NCBI GenBank assembly: GCA_963667315.1 | Contig: OY763325.1 | Span: 1,860,001-1,924,000 of the forward strand | Origin: DAINPP01 sp963667315 | GTDB lineage: Bacteria; Thermotogota; Thermotogae; MWEM01 | DNA: 64,000 bases | Reading direction: 5' to 3' | In this document: one piece after another, positions 1 to 6,440 of the stretch | How positions within the stretch are numbered: the first letter of the stretch is position 1 | Layout of the letters: each line of letters starts with the position of its first letter | Translations under genes and position numbers: made by a program | The notes under the pieces: model-generated | The model's database searches: none | Told to the model about the DNA's origin: nothing | The model's input: only the letters and a program-made list of their open reading frames with translations

Positions 1-347
1 GTGAGGAAGTAGCAGGTCTTGTGCAGACTGCACGCCTGTGCTGCATTTGCCGTTCGCTTGCCCTTTCCCACCGTTCCGATAACACCGTTTTTGAACAGCA
101 TATCCAGGAACTTGTCCATTCGCTGGCTGGTTGTGGGACCGATGGCGCCTATGGTTTCACCACGGGGTGTTTTGGCGGGGCCTGCGTAGAAGATCAGTTT
201 GTCCTTGAGATCAAGCGGAAGCTGTCCCGTTCTTGAAAAGTATTCCAGGAGTCTTTTCTGGGCGGCATCACGCATGATGATGATTTCACCTGTGTAGTTT
301 ATCTGTGTTCCGGCTTTCTGTTTTTTGATGTCGGGGTTGTTATTCAT
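1..347 (-). CDS. Fumarate hydratase (class I, Fe-S) beta subunit, partial
   Basis: This is the N-terminal 115 codons of the C-terminal-type (beta) subunit of a two-subunit class I fumarase/tartrate dehydratase; the gene runs off the window start. The start ATG at 347-345 overlaps the stop of the alpha-subunit gene by 8 bases, which fits translational coupling. Visible family features are the IIIMRDAAQKRL segment near the start, FYAGPAKTPRGETIGAIGPTTS and RMDKF, followed by a Gly/Lys-rich GTVGKGKR stretch. In this family the beta subunit completes the active site that hydrates fumarate to malate with the [4Fe-4S]-bearing alpha subunit. It may act on a related dicarboxylate instead; substrate cannot be read from the sequence. 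Confidence 0.9.
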   Translation of the reverse strand, partial: MNNNPDIKKQKAGTQINYTGEIIIMRDAAQKRLLEYFSRTGQLPLDLKDKLIFYAGPAKTPRGETIGAIGPTTSQRMDKFLDMLFKNGVIGTVGKGKRTANAAQACSLHKTCYFL

Positions 348-1158
348 TTTGAAATATCACTTCTCCTGTTCTGCATATATAGCAGTCTACGGAAATGGCC
401 AGGGGCAGGGTTGCGATATGCGTTTCGCAGTCCATGATTCTCACGTTGTAGCAGCTGATTCCCGTTCCCAGACCCTGAAATCCCACATGCAGGGCGTTGA
501 TCGCCGTTTCTGTCTCTTTTTCAAGGGCTACGTATCGTGCGTCCGCATGACGGGCATGAATACTTTCCGTCAACGCCAGTTTTGAGAGCAGCATCGCCTT
601 TTCCGATGTGCCGCCAAGCCCGACTCCGATCTTCAACGGCGGACAGCTTCTGGCACCTGCTTCTTCTATATGTTCGACGATTTTATTTTTTATTTCTTCC
701 GGTGTGGCGGAAGGAGACATCATGTAGAGTCTGGAGAGGTTTTCGCTTCCGCCGCCTTTGATGAGGAATTTGATCCGCAGGTCAGCCCCTTCCGTCTCAA
801 AAATATGCACCATCGCCGGTGTGTCGTTGAGTCTGTTCGTTCTGTCGAAGAGCGGATCACCCACACTGGAATATCTGAACGGGTTTGAGGTGTAGACGTC
901 TGCGACGGCTTCGTCGAGCAGGGTCTGCAATGTTCTGTCCAGCACCAGTTCTCTGCCTTTCCAGCAGAAGAATTCCAGCAGTCCCGTGTCCTGACACAGG
1001 GGCAGTCCTTTTTCACTCGCCACCTTGCAGTTCTCTTTGAGCACTGCTGAGAAGGTTCCGTCGTAAGCGTCTATGTACGGCTTTACCTCGGGATTAATCT
1101 CAAGGTTTGCCTTCCTGATCGCTTCTTTTATCTCTTGTTTGATCTGTTCTGTTGTCAT
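340..1158 (-). CDS. Fumarate hydratase (class I, Fe-S) alpha subunit
   Basis: This 272-residue protein has the usual length and motifs of the alpha subunit of two-subunit Fe-S hydro-lyases (fumarase or L-tartrate dehydratase). These are GLPLCQDTG near residue 50, GGGSENLSRLYMMSP in the middle, and CPPLKIGVGLGGTSEKA. The cysteines in the first and last of these, plus one more, are expected to hold the [4Fe-4S] cluster that binds substrate. It lies between a nitrilase-family gene (4-base ATGA overlap at its start) and the beta subunit (8-base overlap at its end), so the three genes form a tight operon on the minus strand. The role would be reversible fumarate hydration in an incomplete TCA cycle or in fermentation. 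The oxygen-sensitive class I enzyme fits an anaerobe. Confidence 0.93.
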   Translation of the reverse strand: MTTEQIKQEIKEAIRKANLEINPEVKPYIDAYDGTFSAVLKENCKVASEKGLPLCQDTGLLEFFCWKGRELVLDRTLQTLLDEAVADVYTSNPFRYSSVGDPLFDRTNRLNDTPAMVHIFETEGADLRIKFLIKGGGSENLSRLYMMSPSATPEEIKNKIVEHIEEAGARSCPPLKIGVGLGGTSEKAMLLSKLALTESIHARHADARYVALEKETETAINALHVGFQGLGTGISCYNVRIMDCETHIATLPLAISVDCYICRTGEVIFQNE

Positions 1159-1949
1159 TTGAAGAGGTCCTTTCTGAAGTTTTTATAATAACCCGATGAT
1201 TTGTCGTCTTCTTCGTATCGGAATCGTCTGACAACTTCGGAGTCATATTCCGCCGCTATCCACGTTTCCTTGTCAAGGGCATCACAGAGTATATCTCCCG
1301 ATGGGGAGATGATTCGGCTGTGTCCCAGGAAGTCAAACCCCTGATGTCCTCCCGGTGTGGCCGCACAGACGACGTAGAGGCCGTTTTCTATGGCCCTTGC
1401 CTTTGTCAGGGTATTGTAGGTGTTATATCGGCTTCTGCCGAAGGCAAACGGCATGAAGAGGATTTCCGCACCGTTGAGCGCTGCCTTTCTTGAAACTTCC
1501 GGCATCCCGATCTCATAGCAGATGGAGATGCCGCATTTAACACCTCCGAGTCTGAAGATTCTTCCCGGATGATTCCCCTGAGAGAAGCGTTCTTTCTCCC
1601 CTCTGAAGAGATGGGTCTTGTCGTAGTATCCCAAATGGGTGCCTTTTTCGAAAACGGAAACGGCGTTTTTGTATTCCCCTTTTTCCGTCTTTCTGCCAAT
1701 TCCGGCAATAACACTGCAATTATGATTTTTCGAGACGGTCTTCAGCCATTCTTCTATGATTTGCTGTTCTTCGTCTATGTGTTTGAGGATTTGTGCCTCC
1801 CATGAGTATCCCGTTCCGAACATCTCGGGCAGCAGGAGATAATCGAACGGCACGAATATCTTATCGATGATGCGCCGGGCTTTTTTGAGGTTCAGTTCCA
1901 GGTTAAACGGTTCGCTTCGCATTTGAATGCTTATGATTGTTTTTTGCAA
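1155..1949 (-). CDS. Nitrilase-family carbon-nitrogen hydrolase
   Basis: This is a 264-residue single-domain protein of the nitrilase superfamily. The catalytic Glu-Lys-Cys triad is visible as E42 (LLLPEMFGTG), K111 (YYDKTHLF) and C144 (ISICYEIGMPE). The residue after CY is Glu rather than the common Asp. The first in-frame start is TTG at 1949-1947, with GGAG five bases upstream; an ATG nine codons further in is the alternative. Omega-amidases of this fold deaminate alpha-keto amides such as 2-oxoglutaramate and have a similar length and DKTHLF-like loop, so an omega-amidase-like role is possible but inferred. It overlaps the fumarase alpha gene by 4 bases (ATGA) and is the first gene of that operon. 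Confidence 0.88.
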   Translation of the reverse strand: MQKTIISIQMRSEPFNLELNLKKARRIIDKIFVPFDYLLLPEMFGTGYSWEAQILKHIDEEQQIIEEWLKTVSKNHNCSVIAGIGRKTEKGEYKNAVSVFEKGTHLGYYDKTHLFRGEKERFSQGNHPGRIFRLGGVKCGISICYEIGMPEVSRKAALNGAEILFMPFAFGRSRYNTYNTLTKARAIENGLYVVCAATPGGHQGFDFLGHSRIISPSGDILCDALDKETWIAAEYDSEVVRRFRYEEDDKSSGYYKNFRKDLFK

Positions 1950-2007
1950 AATTTCTCCTTTTTTTCAGATTTCACAGAGATTAAAGTTACACACACCGCC
2001 AATACCA

Positions 2008-2037
2008 GGCAATTCGTGAATTGCCCCTACAGGGTTT
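2008..2037. repeat. GGCAATTC-GT-GAATTGCC palindromic repeat, copy 1
   Basis: This perfect inverted repeat (8-base arms, 2-base loop at 2008-2025) is followed by CCTACAGGG. It lies in the 105-base gap between the radical SAM gene and the nitrilase gene. The core recurs at 5672-5743 and 48411-48436, always between genes. It resembles the short GTAGGGGCAATTC-type palindromes scattered in many bacterial genomes. Confidence 0.75.
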
Positions 2038-2054
2038 CGGGGTTCCCTTAAATA

Positions 2055-3239
2055 TTATACACCCGTTTTGTACGCGCCAAGTTTTTTTCTCAAGGCTTCC
2101 ACTTCTTCCTGATGTTCAAACAGGGCACAGGGGCCGTTCGTGTTTTCCAGAACGTGTCCGTTTTCTCTCAGTTCTACGAAGAGCGGGCTTGCGAGACCCT
2201 CTTTCAGGGTTGACTTTCTCATGTTATGCGTGGCGATGTCGGAAACGGGGCACGGGGTCAGGTCTCCCAGTGAATTGATGTGGGCAAAGCCTTTTCCCGA
2301 TGAGACACAACCCCCGAAGAGTTCTTCATCTCCTGGGGAATGAATAATGAACAACTGTTTTTCATCCTTGAACTTCAGAACCTGCTCTCTGAAGGCCTTT
2401 CTCTGGACACTGTCAAGGCAAAGCTCCCGGCTGATCTTCGGGTCAGATGTTGAACAGGTGGAGTCTTTTTTCATCCGGTCGCTTTCCGTTGCGGCAACGG
2501 GGATATATTCTGTCAGGAATGCGAGATGAAGTCCTTCGTCGATGAATTCATCCACACTGTCTTCACGCATCCAGTAGTCGTAGTTTTTATTGGTGATGGT
2601 GACGGAGATCCCGCTGAGGATTCCCGCTTTCCCCAGTCGCTTTGCCGTGCCGACGGCTTTTTCATGTATACCCTCGCCTCGTCGCTGATCGGTGATGTCT
2701 TTTGAGCCTTCCACGCTGACGACGATCCCCGTGTTGCTCATCTTCTTGAGTTTTTTATACTCTTCATCCCCAATGGCGGTTCCGTTGGTAAAGATGAGAA
2801 AGAGCTTGTCATCGTGTTTGGCACACAGGTCCAGCAGTCCCTTGAAGACAAATGGTTCTCCTCCGGCGATGAGGAAGGCGTAGGTTCCCAGTTCAGCGGC
2901 CTCCGTGATGACACGGTCCCAGTCTTCAACCGTCATATGCGGCTGTGTGTTTCTCTCATCCATCTCAGAGACGTTCCCAAGGGCAGCGGCAAAACAGCCC
3001 TGACATTTCAAGTTGCATAAATGGGTAATGCTGAGTATCATGATAGGCGGCACCATGACGCCTTCTTTTTCCAACACTTCTTTTCTCCGCTCTTCACATC
3101 TGTAAAAATTTTTCATCATTCCGGCAGATTTCGTCAGGTATCTGGGATGTTTCATGATGAAGGGGAGAAATATTCTGGAGAGTTTGGGATTGACAAAATT
3201 CAACGCTTCTTTTATCTGATTCAACATCATTGTTTTCAC
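2055..3239 (-). CDS. Radical SAM protein with C-terminal cysteine region
   Basis: This is a 394-residue radical SAM enzyme. The CxxxCxxC cluster motif is C75, C79 and C82 in ITHLCNLKCQGCF. It is followed by a SAM-binding GGEPF-type motif (AFLIAGGEPFVFKGLL) and by barrel strands ending in VVSVEG. The C-terminal quarter has spaced cysteines (GGCVSSGKGF, LTPCPVSD, GPCALF), like the SPASM/twitch-type auxiliary cluster of peptide- or small-molecule-modifying members. The N-terminal 60 residues look like an extra helical segment. The gene has its own AGGTG ribosome binding site. The target is unknown, and no peptide substrate lies directly beside it; the nearest tiny-peptide genes are about 7 kb away. 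Confidence 0.88.
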   Translation of the reverse strand: MKTMMLNQIKEALNFVNPKLSRIFLPFIMKHPRYLTKSAGMMKNFYRCEERRKEVLEKEGVMVPPIMILSITHLCNLKCQGCFAAALGNVSEMDERNTQPHMTVEDWDRVITEAAELGTYAFLIAGGEPFVFKGLLDLCAKHDDKLFLIFTNGTAIGDEEYKKLKKMSNTGIVVSVEGSKDITDQRRGEGIHEKAVGTAKRLGKAGILSGISVTITNKNYDYWMREDSVDEFIDEGLHLAFLTEYIPVAATESDRMKKDSTCSTSDPKISRELCLDSVQRKAFREQVLKFKDEKQLFIIHSPGDEELFGGCVSSGKGFAHINSLGDLTPCPVSDIATHNMRKSTLKEGLASPLFVELRENGHVLENTNGPCALFEHQEEVEALRKKLGAYKTGV

Positions 3240-3316
3240 CTCTGTCTTTGATAGTTTTATTGTACCTTATATATTTTATGGTTTTTTTAATTTTTGGGGA
3301 AGGTTTATCACAAAAG

Positions 3317-3345
3317 TTCTGACCGGTAGTCATTTGTGGTATAAT
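3317..3345 (+). promoter_or_regulatory. Promoter for the PAS-chemoreceptor gene
   Basis: A consensus TATAAT (3340-3345) is preceded by the extended -10 TGG, and there is a weak TTCTGA -35 17 bases upstream. It lies about 70 bases before the start codon at 3413. Confidence 0.6.
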
Positions 3346-3412
3346 TAGTTGAAAAAAAATATGCAAACACTATTTTTATACAACATTTAACTTAGATGAA
3401 AGGAGAGACAGT

Positions 3413-4603
3413 ATGTTTAATAAAAAAGAACTGATTTCAGCTTTAAACAAAGAGAGAGCTCTTCGTCTTGAACTTGAAAAAGAAAATCAGTATCTGCGCG
3501 CCTTAAAACAGGCGATGCCGGATCCGTTTTATTTCAGAGATATGGACTACAACGTTATCGAATGGCCACAGGCAATTCAGGAGCTGACAGGTTATTCAGA
3601 AGAAGAGGCAAAGCACATAAAATGCGGTGATATGTTTAAAGCAGCCGTGTGTAAAGATTGTCCAACACAAACCTGCGTTGAGACCAAATCGTTCTTAAAG
3701 GATGCAGAAGTTCCCGTTTACAATAAAAAAGGTGAAGAAAAAGTTGCACTGGTATCCAACGCGGGTGTCTATGATACCGACGGTAAACCAATTGCGGCAC
3801 TTGAAATCGTCAAGGATATCACCACCTTAAAACAGTTACTCGACAGCATTTCAGATAAGTCCGAACAGTTGAGTGCTGCTGCGGAAGAACTTGCCGCTTC
3901 CTCACAAGAGGTTGCCTCACTTTCACATCAGGTTGAACAGCAGACGATAGGGGTTGCGGATCTGACACATGACGGGTTGGAGAGTTCTAACAAAGTTCTT
4001 TCCAAGACACTTGAGGCGTATAAAAATTCAGAGATTGTCGGTCAGTCGATGGAAGAAGTCATTACCCTTATGGATAAATCCGCAAAGGAAACAGATGACT
4101 TGAAAGAAAAATCCGAAGGGATCATCAGGATCGTTGCTTCTATTCAGCAGATTGCCTCGCAAACAAACCTTCTTTCGCTCAACGCTTCCATAGAAGCGGC
4201 AAGAGCCGGAGAAGCCGGAAAAGGATTCGCCGTTGTTGCCGAAGAGATCAGAAAACTCGCCGTCAGCTCCAATCAATTTGCGGATGAGATCAAAGGAACC
4301 ATTGATGAGATCACAAGAATGGTGATCGCTACCACCCAGAACATCAAGAAAACTCAGGAAAAGGTTGAAAAGAACGGAGAGGAAATCCGTGGATTCTTTG
4401 AGACTTTTAAAGTCATTAAAAATTATTCAGAAGAACTTGTAACCCTTATCGGTACCATTCAGAACAATGCGAACAGCAGTTCGGAATTGAGTACCCAGCA
4501 GAAACAATCAATGGATGAAGTCTCAAATGTTGGTCAGGAAGTTTCCATCATCGCAATGGATCTTCAGAATGAGATAAAGAAGATGAATTATACGAAGATG
4601 TAG
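3413..4603 (+). CDS. Soluble PAS-domain methyl-accepting chemotaxis-type protein
   Basis: This 396-residue protein has no membrane segment. A short N-terminal coiled coil (LNKERALRLELEKENQYLR) leads to a PAS domain at about residues 30-140. The PAS domain carries a cysteine cluster (IKCGDMFKAAVCKDCP then TCVET) that could bind metal or haem or sense redox. A linker follows, then a methyl-accepting signalling domain (about 190-395) with the conserved hairpin tip sequence SQTNLLSLNASIEAARAGEAGKGFAVVA. Such soluble receptors signal to a CheA/CheW array from the cytoplasm. There is no cheW or canonical cheA next to it. The gene stands alone, with its own extended -10 promoter and a terminator at 4627-4654. 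A good AAGGAGAG site precedes the ATG. Confidence 0.92.
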   Translation: MFNKKELISALNKERALRLELEKENQYLRALKQAMPDPFYFRDMDYNVIEWPQAIQELTGYSEEEAKHIKCGDMFKAAVCKDCPTQTCVETKSFLKDAEVPVYNKKGEEKVALVSNAGVYDTDGKPIAALEIVKDITTLKQLLDSISDKSEQLSAAAEELAASSQEVASLSHQVEQQTIGVADLTHDGLESSNKVLSKTLEAYKNSEIVGQSMEEVITLMDKSAKETDDLKEKSEGIIRIVASIQQIASQTNLLSLNASIEAARAGEAGKGFAVVAEEIRKLAVSSNQFADEIKGTIDEITRMVIATTQNIKKTQEKVEKNGEEIRGFFETFKVIKNYSEELVTLIGTIQNNANSSSELSTQQKQSMDEVSNVGQEVSIIAMDLQNEIKKMNYTKM

Positions 4604-4626
4604 GATGCTATAGAGTATTTTAAACG

Positions 4627-4654
4627 GGAGCGACTAATAGTCGTTCCTTTTTTT
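4627..4654 (+). terminator. Rho-independent terminator after the chemoreceptor gene
   Basis: A 9-base stem GGAGCGACT/AGTCGTTCC with a 3-base loop and one G-U pair is followed by seven Ts. Confidence 0.85.
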
Positions 4655-4693
4655 GTGTCTGCGTCTTCTAAAAAGTCAAAAGATCCTCCTGAG

Positions 4694-4702
4694 TGTTATA
4701 AT
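4694..4702 (+). promoter_or_regulatory. Extended -10 promoter for the pyridoxamine kinase
   Basis: TGTTATAAT is an extended -10 element (TG, one base, consensus TATAAT) 30 bases before the start codon. No convincing -35 is seen, as is usual for extended -10 promoters. Confidence 0.5.
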
Positions 4703-4731
4703 TCAGACAAAGAAGAAAAGGAAGTGAGGAA

Positions 4732-5604
4732 ATGAAAAACATCATTCCACGCGTTGCGGCAATACACGATATATCCGGGTTCGGCAGAGCTTCGCTGACG
4801 GTTATCATGCCTATATTATCCAATATGGGGATTCAGGTCTGTCCCATGCCGACAGCCGTTCTCTCAACTCATACGGGGGGATTTGACGGTTTTGAGTTTA
4901 TCGATCTGACAGAACATTTAACGGCATATATGAATCACTGGCGTTCGCTGAACCTGCGTTTTGACTCAATTTATTCGGGCTTTCTCGGTTCGGAAAAGCA
5001 GATAGCGATCGTGCAGGCATTCATTCATGACTTCAAGGCGGAGAATCAACTCGTCGTCGTCGACCCCGTGATGGGGGATGACGGGAAGCTGTATCAGACG
5101 ATTACGTCTGAGATGGTGGACGGGATGAAAGCGCTCGTGTCTGATGCGGATATGATTACGCCGAATATCACAGAGGCAGCTTATCTGCTTGACAGGGAGA
5201 TTCCGGAAGACATCTCCGATTCGGATATCAGGGAATGGCTGAGGGCTTTATCGGCGATGGGGCCGCAGTACACCGTGATCACCAGTGTGCCGAATGTCGA
5301 GAAGGGCAAGCAGACGGCAACGGTTGCCTATAACGCAAGAGATGAACGCTTCTGGAAGGTATCCTGTGATTATATCCCAGCTCTTTATCCCGGAACCGGG
5401 GATATGTACACGAGTGTCCTGCTTGGCAGTCTGATTCAAGGGGACAGTCTGCCGATAGCCCTGGACCGTGCACAGCATTTTGTTTCTCTGGCGATTCGGG
5501 CAACGTTTGGTTTTGAGATTCCGCATCGTGAAGGGGTTTTGCTGGAGAGGGTTCTGGATTCGCTGAAGGCACCTGTGACGTCTACTTCTTATGAGTTGAT
5601 GTGA
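4732..5604 (+). CDS. Pyridoxamine/pyridoxal kinase
   Basis: This 290-residue protein is of the PfkB-like pyridoxal kinase family in the form common in Clostridia. The N-terminus VAAIHDISGFGRASLTV is the substrate-binding segment, and PTAVLSTHTGGF and YSGFLGS follow. VVVDPVMGDDGKLY is the conserved Mg/ATP loop, and MITPNITEAAYL is the typical family segment. Near the C-terminus the usual GTGDMYTSVLLG motif supplies the catalytic Asp (GTGD) and anion hole. It would phosphorylate B6 vitamers to salvage pyridoxal phosphate. It is monocistronic between a terminator and a palindromic repeat. The start follows a GAAGTGAGGAA ribosome binding site. Confidence 0.93.
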   Translation: MKNIIPRVAAIHDISGFGRASLTVIMPILSNMGIQVCPMPTAVLSTHTGGFDGFEFIDLTEHLTAYMNHWRSLNLRFDSIYSGFLGSEKQIAIVQAFIHDFKAENQLVVVDPVMGDDGKLYQTITSEMVDGMKALVSDADMITPNITEAAYLLDREIPEDISDSDIREWLRALSAMGPQYTVITSVPNVEKGKQTATVAYNARDERFWKVSCDYIPALYPGTGDMYTSVLLGSLIQGDSLPIALDRAQHFVSLAIRATFGFEIPHREGVLLERVLDSLKAPVTSTSYELM

Positions 5605-5671
5605 TACTGCAGCTATGATGCAACGCTCATTCACAGAAGATACATCATATAAATGATCATTTCACTTTACC

Positions 5672-5743
5672 GTAGGGGCAATTCATGAGAATTCAAAGGA
5701 TTCTCTGGAGCTTTCCTTTGGAAAGATCATGAACTGCCCCTAC
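5672..5743. repeat. GTAGGGGCAATTCATGA palindromic repeat, copy 2 (long form)
   Basis: The outer arms are GTAGGGGCAATTCATGA (5672-5688) and TCATGAACTGCCCCTAC (5727-5743). They enclose a 38-base insert with its own CAAAGGA/TCCTTTG inverted repeat, so the element would fold as a long nested hairpin just after the pyridoxamine kinase gene. The core is shared with 2008-2037 and 48411-48436. Confidence 0.8.
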
Positions 5744-5810
5744 CGGGTTCCGGGTTTTCCACCATAAAAAAACTGTTTCCGAAGATCCTATTCCATAATA
5801 TTAATCGTAC

Positions 5811-5915
5811 CTATAAATCTGCCCATGCTACATCTTCTTCAGGGGACAACCAGTCTTTTTTCAGAACTTCTTCACTTGCCAGCGTTAACTCACTAACCTC
5901 TTTTGTTTCCATCAT
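5811..5915 (-). CDS. Small antitoxin-like protein (34 aa)
   Basis: This 34-codon ORF starts at two consecutive ATGs with GGAGGA directly before them. Its product ends in EEVLKKDWLSPEEDVAWADL. A W-L-x-P-E-E-D-x-A-W-x-D-L tail is typical of short antitoxin-like proteins found beside toxin genes. It follows the mazF remnant by seven bases, so it was probably the last gene of that module. A separate function cannot be claimed from sequence alone. Confidence 0.6.
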   Translation of the reverse strand: MMETKEVSELTLASEEVLKKDWLSPEEDVAWADL

Positions 5916-5922
5916 TCCTCCA

Positions 5923-6096
5923 TCAATTTTCAATCTCACTAAAACTGTTGATAATATTCAGAGCTTCAAATAGGATATCATATGGCAGTCTTTCGATGAT
6001 TACAGCGGGTCTTTTCCCTTTTTGTTCATGTCCTTTTTGAGGATTAAAGTCCAGAAAAACAATATCTCCCTGTTTTGGTTTGTAATCTGCTGTCAT
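5923..6096 (-). pseudogene. mazF: mazF-like toxin with large internal deletion
   Basis: The 57-residue reading frame starts with the MazF/PemK N-terminus (PKQGDIVFLDFNPQKGHEQ, then KGKRPAVII). At about residue 34 it jumps directly to a sequence like the MazF C-terminus (ERLPYDILFEALNIINSF). The middle of the fold, roughly 50-60 residues of a protein that is normally about 110 residues long, is missing without loss of frame. The remnant lacks most of the mRNA-cleaving core and is probably inactive. Its ATG overlaps the TGA that ends the mazE tail (ATGA), the usual mazEF arrangement. Confidence 0.75.
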
Positions 6097-6329
6097 ATTT
6101 CATTTCCCAGCGAATCTCCGGTATCCCATTCAGAACAGTTATAGTCCCCTTTGTAATCTTTTACTCTATCTTTTTATGATATATGCTTTTTTACCGGAAC
6201 AATAATAATATTCCCATCGACCACTTTAACTTCAACCTGATCATTTTCTCCAATTTTCATTTTATCCAGAATAATCCTGGGAATCCAGATTGCGTAACTG
6301 TTCCCCCGTTTTTGAATTTTAGTCAACAT
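6093..6329 (-). pseudogene. mazE: mazE/AbrB-type antitoxin interrupted by a stop codon
   Basis: The first 51 codons (6329 to 6177) encode a complete AbrB/MazE swapped-hairpin DNA-binding domain (LTKIQKRGNSYAIWIP, then ILDKMKIGENDQVEVKV). A TAA at 6176-6174 follows. After it the same frame continues for 26 codons into a recognisable MazE toxin-binding tail (DYKGDYNCSEWDTGDSLGNEI) and ends in TGA overlapping the mazF start. One nonsense change, or a small deletion creating it, explains this. The truncated DNA-binding half could still be made from its good AGGTGA ribosome site and consensus promoter. Confidence 0.78.
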
Positions 6330-6346
6330 ATGATCACCTGATTTAA

Positions 6347-6375
6347 AGTATAAACTTTGTATATACTGTTGTCAA
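6347..6375 (-). promoter_or_regulatory. Consensus promoter of the decayed mazEF module
   Basis: Read on the minus strand, TTGACA (6375-6370) and TATACT (6352-6347) are separated by exactly 17 bases. The spacer contains GTATATAC, and GTTTATACT overlaps the -10, giving an inverted repeat that could be the MazE operator. A near-consensus promoter therefore survives on a broken module. Confidence 0.75.
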
Positions 6376-6410
6376 CTTTAAAGACTTCACAGAGCTTAAC
6401 CCCCATAGTG

Positions 6411-6416
6411 TATAAT
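6411..6416 (+). promoter_or_regulatory. -10 element for the alpha-mannosidase inside an inverted repeat
   Basis: TATAAT sits about 25 bases before the start codon. It is flanked by ACCCCC (about 6399-6404) and GGGGGT (about 6430-6435). That inverted repeat could act as an operator or as a hairpin near the ribosome binding site. Confidence 0.4.
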
Positions 6417-6440
6417 AATAAAAAATCTTGGGGGTGAACC

